From Opitutia bacterium (GTDB lineage: Bacteria > Verrucomicrobiota > Verrucomicrobiia > Opitutales > Opitutaceae), in contig CANJIU010000011.1 of the NCBI GenBank assembly GCA_947474365.1, forward strand, positions 62,001-126,000: a stretch of 64,000 nt of DNA, given 5' to 3'. Of this stretch, positions 1-8,810 are shown one piece after another. The notes beneath the pieces were generated by a model, which saw only the letters and a program-made list of their open reading frames with translations, did not search any database and had not been told where the DNA came from. Position 1 is the first letter of the stretch. Each line of letters starts with the position of its first letter. A program made the position numbers and the translations under genes.

Positions 1-1
1 G

Positions 2-421
2 CAGACGGGCTACATCTGGCGCGCGTTTTCCAGCGACGGCGGCGACACGTGGACGGAGGCTGAGCCCTGGACCATTGAGTCACCGGAGTCGCCGGCAACG
101 CTGGTGCGGGTGCCTGGGTCGGGAGAGTGGCTGTTGGTGTGGAATCCAAAAGTGACCTGGGGAAATCCGGAGAGAACCGTGCTGGGTGCGAATCACGGTG
201 GCGTGCGCACGCCACTCGTCGCCGCGATTTCACGGGATGAGGGCGTGACGTGGAGCGAACCGCGGGCAATTGAGTCCGACCTGGCAAACACCTACGCCTA
301 CACCAGCGCGACGTTTGCCGGCGACCGGTTGCTGCTGACGTATTACCATTTTCCACAGGGCGGAAAGCAGCTCTCGCTCAAGTTCGAGAGCGTGCCGCTC
401 TCGTGGTTGCTGGCACAGTGA
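2..421 (+). CDS. Sialidase-like (BNR/Asp-box) protein, C-terminal part
   Basis: This is the 3' end of a gene that begins before the window; the frame is open from base 2 to the TGA at 419-421. Two Asp-box-like motifs are visible: FSSDGGDTWTE near the left edge and ISRDEGVTWSEP further on, in the S-x-D-x-G-x-x-W pattern that caps blades of sialidase-type beta-propellers. The final strands end without any extra domain. The family (GH33-like exo-sialidases and related BNR proteins) acts on exported glycans, but the catalytic residues are outside the window, so substrate cannot be judged. It converges on a sulfatase only 14 bases away and lies near a second sialidase-like gene, which suggests a glycan-degrading locus. 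Confidence 0.8.
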   Translation, partial: QTGYIWRAFSSDGGDTWTEAEPWTIESPESPATLVRVPGSGEWLLVWNPKVTWGNPERTVLGANHGGVRTPLVAAISRDEGVTWSEPRAIESDLANTYAYTSATFAGDRLLLTYYHFPQGGKQLSLKFESVPLSWLLAQ

Positions 422-435
422 AGCGCCGCAGTGCT

Positions 436-1983
436 CTATTCCGGCTGCAGCCACCGCGGGGCGATCTGGTCGGCTTCATCCGCCGTGCACAGCCATTTGA
501 GGAGGTGATCCTTCATCGTCGCCTCCACGGAGGCGTAAGCGGGATCGCCGTGGAGGTTGATTCTCTCGCCCGGGTCGCGCTCCATGTTGTAGAGCTCAGC
601 AAATCCATCGGGGTAGTAATTGTATTTCCACTGCCGGGTCCGGACCATCTTCGCGTCGGGATGGCGGGTGCCCTTGATGCCCTTGCCCTTCACGAAGGCG
701 AAATCGCTTTTGTTGTGGGTGATGACTTCGGGAATCACGTTTTCGCTGAAGACGACTGTGCGCGGTTCCCAGCCGCTCCCATCGCCCGTGATGAGTGGAA
801 CGAGGCTGCGGCCCTGCGTCAGGTACGGCACTGGTAAACCAGCGAGTTCGAAGAGCGTCGGCAACAAATCGACCGTCTCGATCAGGTCGTCGTGCTTCTT
901 CGGCTGCACCCGCCCGGGATAGCGAATCATGAACGGCACGCGCACGGAGGAATCGAAAAAGCAGTTTTTGCCCATCAGCCCATGCTCGAGCATCTGATCG
1001 CCGTGGTCGGAGCTGAACACGACGATGGTGTTGGCTGCTGCGCCGCTGCGCTCCAGTTGATCCAAGATCAATCCGACCTCGCGATCGACCTGGCTGATGG
1101 CTGCGTAATAACTGCGCCACGCCCATTGCAGCTGTTCACGGTCCATTTCGTAGACCGGCTTGCTGCGGAGAATCAGCGCCTGCAGCGGCGGGGGCAGGCG
1201 TTGGATCTCTTCAAGCGACATGGCGTGGGGCAGGGGAATCGTCACGTCGTTGTACATCCGGTCCCAGGGAACGGAAATCTCCCAAGGTGAGTGCGGCTTC
1301 CAGAACGATACGTTGAGAAAAAAGGGCTTCGTCCCCTTCGTCAGATTTTCAAGATGGTGCCGGGCGCGTAGCCCCGTCCAGGTGGTTTCCGAAAACTCGT
1401 CGGCGATCGCGGCGCGAAACGGATTTCCACCCTTCTCGATGGACTTCGCCACGGCGCGATAGGAGTTGGCGCGGACGGGATTTTTTTCCCGCAGCCATTT
1501 CACGTAGCTGGAAAACCGGTCCAACGGCCCGGAAGCGTCGTGCAGATCGACGATGTCGAATCCCGTCCGCTCCGCTTCTTCGACCGTGGGTGGATGCAAA
1601 TGGAGTTTGCCCACCGTGGCGGTGGCATAGCCCGCCTCCTTCAACCGGGCCTGCATCAGCACCTCTCCGCGATCCAATGGGGTGTAGTTGACCCGGTTGC
1701 GGTGCGAATGCGAATAGCGCCCGGTGAAAAAGCTGACGCGTGACGGGACGCAGACCGGCGATGAGACAAACGCGTGCGTGAAATTGGCGGCGCCCGCCGC
1801 GAGCCGGTCGAAGTTGGGGGTGCGGATGATCGTGTTGCCGTTGGCACCGAGGCAGTCCCACCGGTGCTGATCGGTCATGATGAAGATAATGTTCGGGTGC
1901 GCGGCGGTCGCAGCCGACGCGCGGCCGAGTCCGCCGTCAACGAGCCAAGCCAGCAGGAACGAGAAGAGACAGAGACGTTTCAT
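436..1983 (-). CDS. Exported sulfatase (formylglycine-dependent, alkaline phosphatase superfamily)
   Basis: Hydrolyses sulfate esters, probably on polysaccharides outside the cytoplasm. I chose the ATG at 1983 because it is followed at once by a signal peptide (MKRLCLFSFLLAWLVDGG); the longer upstream reading is Arg/Pro-rich and not protein-like. The mature part opens with the metal-binding motif NIIFIMTDQHRWD, followed by SSPVCVPSRVSFFTGRY, which holds the C-x-P-S-R signature whose Cys is converted to formylglycine. A later FSSDHGDQ supplies the second metal site. At 515 residues it has the usual family length. Activity would need a formylglycine-generating enzyme, which is not in this window. 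It is divergent from the TonB-dependent receptor gene, with 289 bases between them for promoters. Confidence 0.92.
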   Translation of the reverse strand: MKRLCLFSFLLAWLVDGGLGRASAATAAHPNIIFIMTDQHRWDCLGANGNTIIRTPNFDRLAAGAANFTHAFVSSPVCVPSRVSFFTGRYSHSHRNRVNYTPLDRGEVLMQARLKEAGYATATVGKLHLHPPTVEEAERTGFDIVDLHDASGPLDRFSSYVKWLREKNPVRANSYRAVAKSIEKGGNPFRAAIADEFSETTWTGLRARHHLENLTKGTKPFFLNVSFWKPHSPWEISVPWDRMYNDVTIPLPHAMSLEEIQRLPPPLQALILRSKPVYEMDREQLQWAWRSYYAAISQVDREVGLILDQLERSGAAANTIVVFSSDHGDQMLEHGLMGKNCFFDSSVRVPFMIRYPGRVQPKKHDDLIETVDLLPTLFELAGLPVPYLTQGRSLVPLITGDGSGWEPRTVVFSENVIPEVITHNKSDFAFVKGKGIKGTRHPDAKMVRTRQWKYNYYPDGFAELYNMERDPGERINLHGDPAYASVEATMKDHLLKWLCTADEADQIAPRWLQPE

Positions 1984-2272
1984 GTTCGGGGATATACGCC
2001 TGTGGTGGCGGACGGGTGGACGGGGTGCGGTGCGGATTGGAAAAAGGGGAGCGCCAGGGCTGAATGGGAGGTCTCGCGCGGCGATTGGCCCGGACCATGT
2101 CGCGGAAAGAGGTGCGATAGAAGTCGAAAGCGCCAAAGCCGGCCTGGACAAGTGGTGATATCGCCAATGGTCACCACGTATTACCTGTTGTTTTGCCTCG
2201 GAATCACCGTGGCGTGGCGCAAGTTAATTTGCCCGCCGACCGCCCATTGACCGCCGGTCACGGCACCCGCCC

Positions 2273-5200
2273 ATGAACACCTTGCCGCTCAATCTACGCC
2301 TCGTTCCGATCAAACGGTTTGCCCGCACGGCTTGCGCCGGATTCTCCGCCTTTCTCTCGCTGGTCGCGGTCGTTACCCTGTTCCCCCTGGTCGCACCTCT
2401 CAACGCCCAGCCGCAGTCGTCCACAGTTGAAGGCCGGGTGAAAAATGCCGAGAGCGGCAACTACCTCAACAATGCCCGCGTCGCGGTCGAGGGCACGAAC
2501 ATCGAGACGCTCACCAATGCCGACGGAGATTTTCGACTCACGAATCTCCCGGCCGGAATGGTGCGCCTGAAAATCTCCTATGCGGGCATGGAGTCCCAGA
2601 CGGCGGCGGTCGAGGCCGCGGCCGGGAGTGTGGCGCGGCGTGAATTTGAGCTGGGGTTTGCCGGAAGCCAGGGCACCGGTGGCCGGGAGAAGGACCCGAT
2701 CAAGCTGGAACGTTTTGTCGTTGAGGCGACGGCGATGAGCGCCGCGGCCGCCGCGATGAACGAGCAGAAAATGTCGCCCAACATCAAGAACGTGGTCGTG
2801 CTGGATGAGATCGGCGATCTCGGCGACGGCAACATCGGCGAGTACCTGAAATACACGCCTGGAATTTCGATTGTGGGCGCGCCGCAGACTGCGGGCAGCG
2901 CCTCGATCCGCGGCATGCCGTCGAGCGGTATCGTGTTCATGATCGACGGTGCGGAGGTCTCTTCGCCCTCGGCCGACCGCACGTTTGACCTCGCGGCGAG
3001 CTCCTCGGGCAGCGTTGACCGCATTGAAATCACCAAGGTCCCGACGCCCGACCGCCCGGCGAACGCGGTGGGCGGGACGGTGAACATCATCGGCAAGAGT
3101 GGCTTCAGCACTCCGCGTCGTGTTTTGCGGATCAACACCTACGGCGCGTATAATTCCGACAACCGTCTCCAGCCGCCCCCGCTCAACGAACGCCTGGGCA
3201 GCGATCGTACCTCGCGCGCGCGCGCAATCCAGCCGGGCATCGACATCAGCTACGCGCAGCCGGTCAACAAGCGGTTCGCGTTCACGTTGAACCTCAGTGA
3301 GCTCACCCGCGTCTACGACATGGACTACGATACGCCGACGTGGGACATGATCCGCGGTATTCAAACGACGAGTTTGGAGCAAAATGTCCTGCAGTCGACG
3401 GAACGCCAGCTCGCCTCCGCGACCTTTGATTGGAAGATCTCCCGCGAGGACTCCGTCCGACTCAACGTCGAGCACGTCCAAATCAACACGCCCACCCGCC
3501 AGAACATTTTCACCGCGGTCTGGGGCGCCGGCGCCACGGGCAATGCGACGTTCACGCAGGGCGCCCCGGCGGGCAACGACATCGTTCGCCAGACCATGAC
3601 CTATGGTGATCGCACCCGCGGGACTTCGTCCGCCGTGTTGCGCTACATCCACGAGGGGCGGGTCTACAAGATCGATGCCAACGTGAATTTCTCGCGCAGC
3701 TGGGACGAGCGGAAGGATATCGAGAACGGATTCTTCCGCACCATCGGAAATTTCCAGGTGGGATCGCTCATTCTTCGGGCGGACGGACTCGACGGCGTCT
3801 ACAATCGCCGGTCGCCGCGGCTCGTCGCCACGACGCGCACCGGGCAGCCCTTTGACCCTTACGACAACGCCCAACTCGCGCCACTCAATCCCACCAGCCA
3901 GCCCAACGAAATCGTCGCCGACCTGAAAAACATTGCGGTCAACGTGTCGCGCAGCTTTGCCCTTGCGGTGCCGACCTCGCTCAAGGTGGGCTTCGCCGTC
4001 AATCGTCAGCGGAAGGACAATACGTCCGAGCTGAAGACGTGGACGTTTGCGCCGCCGGCGACCGCGAGCCGTTTGGTGAAGGACTACGATCTGACCAACG
4101 AGGCACTCTCCCGGCAGTCGTTCTTCAACGATACGCTGAAGGTGAAGTGGGTGAGCCCGACGAAGTACTACGACCTCTTCAAGGCGCACCCGGATTGGTT
4201 CACGATCAGCGACGCCGCCACGTACCAGTCGGGCATGCTCAACTCCAAGTACTTCGAGGAAACGCTTTCGTCGGCCTATGTGATGCCGAGCGTGAAGTTT
4301 TTGGACAACCGGCTCTGGTTGGTCGGCGGCGTGCGCTTCGAAAAGACCGAGGATTTCGGGCAGGGGCCGCGCGACGACTTGCGCGCGACGTTGCGGCAGG
4401 ACGCTCAGGGGAATTTGCTGCGCGACGCCGCGGGGCGCACCATCCCGGTAACGACCGATGCGCTCGGGACGGCGAAGTTGCGCTACACTGAGCGTGGCTC
4501 GACCGCGCGCCGCACCTACGATGACTATTATCCGAGCATCAACTCGACCTATTATCTCACGGAGTCGCTGGTGGCCCGGGCGGCGTTTGCCCGCACGCTT
4601 GGCCGGCCGAATCTCACCGAGGTCATCCCGGGCATCACGGCCTCTGATCCCACGGTCGCCAATCCCACCGCCACCATCGTGAACTCCGGCCTGAAACCGT
4701 GGACCGCGAACAATTACGATCTCTCGTTTGAGACCTACGGGCTCAAGGGTGCGACCGTCGCGCTCAGCTTGTTCCGCAAGGACGTGAAGGATTTCTTTGT
4801 CCAGACCCAGATCCCCGCCACGCTGCCGCTGCTTGAGAGCTACGGACTCGCGGACGACTATCTTAACTATACGATCATCACCAAGACCAACGGCGGCGAA
4901 GCCACGGTGAAGGGCTACGAGGTGAGCTGGCGCCAGTCGCTATGGTTCCTGCCGGCCTGGGCGAAAGGCTTCTCCACCTATGCCAACGCGACCATCTCGC
5001 GGGTGAGCGGACCCAATGAGCGCGACTTCACGCCGTTCGCCCACAAGAACATCAACTGGGGTGCGAGCTACGCGCGGCGTGCGTTCACGTTTCGCTGGAA
5101 CGTGGCCTATGCCTACAAGGTGACGGGCGCGGCGGTGGCTGCGAGCGCAACGATTCCAGCCGGCACGTTCAGCTACGTGGCACCGCAGATTACGCAGGAT

Positions 5201-5377
5201 TGGTCGTTCGACTATCGATTCGCAAAGCGCTTCACCGTCTACGGCGGTGCGCGCAATTGGAACGGCGCCAACAAGCGCACGGAGCGGGCTGGCCCCGGCA
5301 CGCCAGTCTGGACGCGCCCGCAGTCGTATCAGAACTTCGGTACGCTGGTGACGCTCGGTGTGCGGTCGGAGTTCTGA
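2273..5377 (+). CDS. TonB-dependent receptor with carboxypeptidase-like N-terminal domain
   Basis: Outer-membrane active transporter of 1034 residues. A basic N terminus and hydrophobic stretch (to about residue 45, ending LNAQ) form the signal peptide. Residues about 50-130 are a carboxypeptidase-D regulatory-like beta-sandwich (EGRVKNAESGNYLNNARV). Residues about 160-285 form the plug, with RGMPSSGIVFMIDGAEV and a VNIIGKSGF end. The remainder is a 22-strand-type barrel ending in GVRSEF, the usual aromatic terminal residue. The layout matches the TonB-Xanth-Caul type receptors for large sugars or siderophores. Its stop codon overlaps the start of the next gene (TGATG), so it is probably translated together with the sialidase-like protein. 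The substrate is inferred to be a glycan from these neighbours. Confidence 0.93.
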   Translation: MNTLPLNLRLVPIKRFARTACAGFSAFLSLVAVVTLFPLVAPLNAQPQSSTVEGRVKNAESGNYLNNARVAVEGTNIETLTNADGDFRLTNLPAGMVRLKISYAGMESQTAAVEAAAGSVARREFELGFAGSQGTGGREKDPIKLERFVVEATAMSAAAAAMNEQKMSPNIKNVVVLDEIGDLGDGNIGEYLKYTPGISIVGAPQTAGSASIRGMPSSGIVFMIDGAEVSSPSADRTFDLAASSSGSVDRIEITKVPTPDRPANAVGGTVNIIGKSGFSTPRRVLRINTYGAYNSDNRLQPPPLNERLGSDRTSRARAIQPGIDISYAQPVNKRFAFTLNLSELTRVYDMDYDTPTWDMIRGIQTTSLEQNVLQSTERQLASATFDWKISREDSVRLNVEHVQINTPTRQNIFTAVWGAGATGNATFTQGAPAGNDIVRQTMTYGDRTRGTSSAVLRYIHEGRVYKIDANVNFSRSWDERKDIENGFFRTIGNFQVGSLILRADGLDGVYNRRSPRLVATTRTGQPFDPYDNAQLAPLNPTSQPNEIVADLKNIAVNVSRSFALAVPTSLKVGFAVNRQRKDNTSELKTWTFAPPATASRLVKDYDLTNEALSRQSFFNDTLKVKWVSPTKYYDLFKAHPDWFTISDAATYQSGMLNSKYFEETLSSAYVMPSVKFLDNRLWLVGGVRFEKTEDFGQGPRDDLRATLRQDAQGNLLRDAAGRTIPVTTDALGTAKLRYTERGSTARRTYDDYYPSINSTYYLTESLVARAAFARTLGRPNLTEVIPGITASDPTVANPTATIVNSGLKPWTANNYDLSFETYGLKGATVALSLFRKDVKDFFVQTQIPATLPLLESYGLADDYLNYTIITKTNGGEATVKGYEVSWRQSLWFLPAWAKGFSTYANATISRVSGPNERDFTPFAHKNINWGASYARRAFTFRWNVAYAYKVTGAAVAASATIPAGTFSYVAPQITQDWSFDYRFAKRFTVYGGARNWNGANKRTERAGPGTPVWTRPQSYQNFGTLVTLGVRSEF

Positions 5378-7053
5378 TGAACCCCGGCAGGTGCTTCCGC
5401 GGCTTGCTTGTCATCACGGCGTTAACTGCGCCGCTGGTGGCGGCTGAGCCGGGTGCGACGTTTGGCATGCGGCTGCGGCCCGTGTCCGCCGACGTGTCTT
5501 CCATCCGGGCGCCCGCCGTGATCCGCGAGGCGCCAACCAACGAGAGCTCCCTGCTCGCGCGGCGCGACGGTACGCTTGAGATTTACTCTATCACGAAGCC
5601 GGCCAGCGACTCCGTGTCGGTCATGCGCTCGCGCGATGGCGGGTTCACCTGGTCGGAGCCCGAGGTGGCCTTTCCACTGCCGGGCAAAGCCTACTATGCG
5701 GTGCAGGTGATTGAGGCCGCTGACGGATCGCTGCATGCCGTCACACATATTCTCGGCGAAGGACCGGGTGGTTACCGCGGCCGGCTTTATGAGGTCTACC
5801 ACACCCGCAAGGCCCCCGATGCCGCGACGTGGTCTGCTCCGCGCCGAATCGTGCCGGGCTATGTGGGCTCGATTCGCGGCTTCATCCAGCTAAAGCGCAG
5901 CGGCCGGATCGTGCTCGCTGTTGCCCGGGCAATTCCTGAGAGGGAAAAAACCCCGACAGACGGTCCAGACCTGGGGTGGAACGACACCTTTGTTTACTTC
6001 ACGGATGACGCCGGGGAAACGTGGCGTCAGTCTCCCGACCGGCTCTCGATTGAGTTGAAGACGCCCAACGCCACCCGCTATGGCGCGATCGAACCGGTGC
6101 TCCTCGAACGACGCGACGGACGCGTCTGGATGCTGGTGCGCGATCGCGGCGGTCGGCTCTGGCAGTCTTTTTCCACTGACGGCGAGCGCTGGCCCGCGTT
6201 GGAGCGGTCCCCTTTCATCTCGTCGGATTCGCCCGCGGCCCTGCTGCGGCTGCGGGATGGGAAAATTGTCCTGTTCACCAATGCCTGCCAGAATTGGTCG
6301 GACCCGCGGAGCTACGCGATGGGCGGACGGGAAGTGTTACATGCCGCGATCAGCGCGGACGACGGCCTGACCTGGCGTGGGTTTCGCGAAGTCCTGCACG
6401 AGCCGCCCGTCGCGTCGCGCGGCGATCGCGGCACGGCCTACGCCTCCGCGGCGGAAACGTCCGCGGGAAAAATCGTCATCGTGAGCGGGCAGGGCGAGGG
6501 CAAGCGGGCCATCGTGGCGTTCGATCCGCACTGGCTGGAGGAACGCGAGGTGCGCGACGATCTCGGGGCCGGTCCCGTGGCGTGGACACACTACGGCGCG
6601 GAGGGACTCCGGGTGGAGGCGCTTGAGGACGGCGCGCGCGCCGTGGCGATTCCGCTCCGGTCACCCGGGCCTTGCGGGGCGCTGTGGAATTTTCCGATGG
6701 CCGACGCAGGGGAACTCCGGCTGCGGTTGCAGGTTCCTCGGGAGGCGGGCGATCTGCGGCTGTGCCTGAATGATCATTTCAACCGCGCCGACGACAAGGA
6801 GGCGGCGGTGCACGCGGTGTTTGGCGCCGACCTGGCCAAATGGGCGGACGACCGGTCGCATGAGGTGGTGTTGCGCTGGCGGGATGCGGCGCGTGGCGGA
6901 GAATTGAAGATTGAGATCGACGGGCAACCGGGCCGAAACATCTCTGCCCAACGTCCGGCCCAATTCGGAGTGAACTATCTGAGAATCGAGTTTCGCGCGA
7001 CGACCGATACCGGACGAGTCCTGGTCTCGCATCTCTCCGCCCGCGTCCAATGA
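5377..7053 (+). CDS. Exported sialidase-like (BNR repeat) protein
   Basis: A 558-residue exported protein. The ATG at 5377 overlaps the receptor stop and gives a clean signal peptide (MNPGRCFRGLLVITALTAPLVAAEP); the open frame further upstream lies inside the receptor gene. Asp-box motifs recur: SRDGGFTWSEPE, TDDAGETWRQSP, STDGERWPAL and SADDGLTWRGF, indicating a six-bladed sialidase-type propeller over roughly residues 40-390. The last 150 residues look like a beta-sandwich, perhaps carbohydrate-binding. Exo-sialidases use an Arg triad, a Tyr-Glu pair and an Asp; candidates exist but cannot be assigned by eye, so a related activity on another sugar acid or deoxy sugar is possible. It is coupled to the receptor upstream and to the glycosidase-like gene downstream by 4-base overlaps. 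Confidence 0.82.
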   Translation: MNPGRCFRGLLVITALTAPLVAAEPGATFGMRLRPVSADVSSIRAPAVIREAPTNESSLLARRDGTLEIYSITKPASDSVSVMRSRDGGFTWSEPEVAFPLPGKAYYAVQVIEAADGSLHAVTHILGEGPGGYRGRLYEVYHTRKAPDAATWSAPRRIVPGYVGSIRGFIQLKRSGRIVLAVARAIPEREKTPTDGPDLGWNDTFVYFTDDAGETWRQSPDRLSIELKTPNATRYGAIEPVLLERRDGRVWMLVRDRGGRLWQSFSTDGERWPALERSPFISSDSPAALLRLRDGKIVLFTNACQNWSDPRSYAMGGREVLHAAISADDGLTWRGFREVLHEPPVASRGDRGTAYASAAETSAGKIVIVSGQGEGKRAIVAFDPHWLEEREVRDDLGAGPVAWTHYGAEGLRVEALEDGARAVAIPLRSPGPCGALWNFPMADAGELRLRLQVPREAGDLRLCLNDHFNRADDKEAAVHAVFGADLAKWADDRSHEVVLRWRDAARGGELKIEIDGQPGRNISAQRPAQFGVNYLRIEFRATTDTGRVLVSHLSARVQ

Positions 7054-8765
7054 ACACTGCAACATTGCTCGCTTTTCTACTGACGGTGGCGTCCTCCCTC
7101 GCGGCGACGCGGTCGCTTCCGGACTTCGGTGTCGTGTTCAATGACGACGCCGACCTCGCGTTCGTCGTGCCGGATCGGACTCGCGCCGAGGCTCTCCTGC
7201 GCACCAACGTGGCCGCGCTTGCTGACACGCCCGTGAAGACATTCGTTTACTGCATCGGGATGGGCGGGGACTTGCTCTATTACAATACGACGGTCGCGAG
7301 CCGCGTCGGCTGGCGCAAGGCACCGGACGAGACCCCAGGCTCGCTGATGGAAAAGCGCATGGAAAACGCGCGCGTTTGTCTCGCACAGGGCGCCGACGCG
7401 GTGCGCACCGCCGGCGAGACGGCGAAGCGGCTCGGACTTCGTTTCATCCCGAGCCTGCGGATGAACGACGCGCACTTCATGGCGGATCCGGAGAAGCATT
7501 CCATGACCTCCGAGTTCTGGTTCAAGCATCGCCACGAATTCACAATCAAGGAGTCGCCCCTCGCGTTTCAGCCGGCGTATGGGAACCTGCTGGACTTCAC
7601 GCATGCGGAGGTGCGGCAGCTGCGCCTCGACACCGTGTTCGAGGCGCTCGAGCGCAATCACGATCTCGTCGATGGCTTCGAACTCGATTTCAACCGCTTC
7701 CAGGTTTTCTTTCCCAAGGGCCGCTCGGCGGCGGGCGCACCGTTGATTACGGAGTTGGTGCGCGCGGTGCGGACGCGGCTCGATCGGCTCGCCGCCGCGG
7801 AGCAGCGCCCGATGGTGCTGTTCGTTCGCGTGCCGCCTTCAATCGCCGATTGCACAACCGCGGGCCTGGAAGTGGAACGTTGGATGCGCGAAGGCCTGGT
7901 CGACCTGGTTTCACCGGCGCAAATCATGACTCTGGCCGGCGACATGCCGATCGCTGACCTCGTGGCGCTGGGCAAGCAGCACGGAGTCAAAGTCAATCCC
8001 TCGCTCTATCCGCGCACGAGTTGGCGGCTTCCGTTTCCGGCGAATACCGTCGACCGGTACGCCGGCGCCAAGCTCTCGCGGGAAGCGACACTCGAGGATA
8101 TTCGCGGTGCCGCCGCCACTTACCGGGCGATGGGCGTCGATGGCTTCTATCTTTTCAATTTCTACAACGCGTTCGGGTCATCGCGCCCGCACGACGAGAA
8201 GCTTCTTCATGTTCTCCGGGATTTGGCGCGGTCGGAAAATCTTCCTGGCCAGCCGACCGTCTACGCGGTGACCAAGCGGTACTACAACGACGGCCCCGGA
8301 TCGTACGCCTACGGCAAGCAGCTTCCCGTGAAGCTTCCCTCGTCGGGCGCGCTGCAGGTGTCACTTGATGTACCGGAGCGCCCGGACGCCGTGCCGTTCC
8401 CACTCCAGACGTGCGAGCTGCGCCTTGGTTTTCGTTCGCTGTCGGCGGACCCGGTGGTGGCGGTGGAATTGAATGGTCGCGCGATTTTTTCCGGTAAGCC
8501 CGGTGAAAGTGGGCGTATCTCGACGCGACAGGTGATCAAGTCGGCGCCGAAACCGCCGGACGCCGCCGAAGATTACGTGCATGTGCCGCTCACGTGGCCG
8601 GGATCGTTGATGAAGGGGACCAACGTGTTCGCGATTTCCGTCACTGGCGCAGCTTCGCAGGTCGAACTCACTGATCTCGAGGTACGGTTCGATTATCAGA
8701 ACGACTTCGAGAAGCTCTGGCTGCGCGAACCCGTTCAGTTGAACGAGCCGGCGAAAAAGCGGTGA
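7050..8765 (+). CDS. Exported TIM-barrel glycoside hydrolase-like protein
   Basis: A 571-residue protein starting with a signal peptide (MNTATLLAFLLTVASSLAAT). The first ~390 residues alternate strands and helices in a TIM-barrel pattern: FVYCIGMGGDLLYYN, LGLRFIPSLRMND, DGFELDFNRFQVFF, MVLFVRVPP, GVKVNPSLYP and GVDGFYLFNFYNAFG. The GFELDFNRF strand carries Glu and Asp at the barrel end where retaining glycosidases place their acid/base. The C-terminal ~170 residues are predicted beta-rich and may bind sugar. It resembles the uncharacterised glycosyl-hydrolase-like families seen in Bacteroidota and Verrucomicrobiota, but I cannot name the family or substrate. ATGA overlap with the sialidase-like gene shows the two are co-translated. 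Confidence 0.7.
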   Translation: MNTATLLAFLLTVASSLAATRSLPDFGVVFNDDADLAFVVPDRTRAEALLRTNVAALADTPVKTFVYCIGMGGDLLYYNTTVASRVGWRKAPDETPGSLMEKRMENARVCLAQGADAVRTAGETAKRLGLRFIPSLRMNDAHFMADPEKHSMTSEFWFKHRHEFTIKESPLAFQPAYGNLLDFTHAEVRQLRLDTVFEALERNHDLVDGFELDFNRFQVFFPKGRSAAGAPLITELVRAVRTRLDRLAAAEQRPMVLFVRVPPSIADCTTAGLEVERWMREGLVDLVSPAQIMTLAGDMPIADLVALGKQHGVKVNPSLYPRTSWRLPFPANTVDRYAGAKLSREATLEDIRGAAATYRAMGVDGFYLFNFYNAFGSSRPHDEKLLHVLRDLARSENLPGQPTVYAVTKRYYNDGPGSYAYGKQLPVKLPSSGALQVSLDVPERPDAVPFPLQTCELRLGFRSLSADPVVAVELNGRAIFSGKPGESGRISTRQVIKSAPKPPDAAEDYVHVPLTWPGSLMKGTNVFAISVTGAASQVELTDLEVRFDYQNDFEKLWLREPVQLNEPAKKR

Positions 8766-8810
8766 TTGCCTCTCGCCCCGGCCGTTCGCCGGATTCGCAT
8801 CGCCTGCCAC

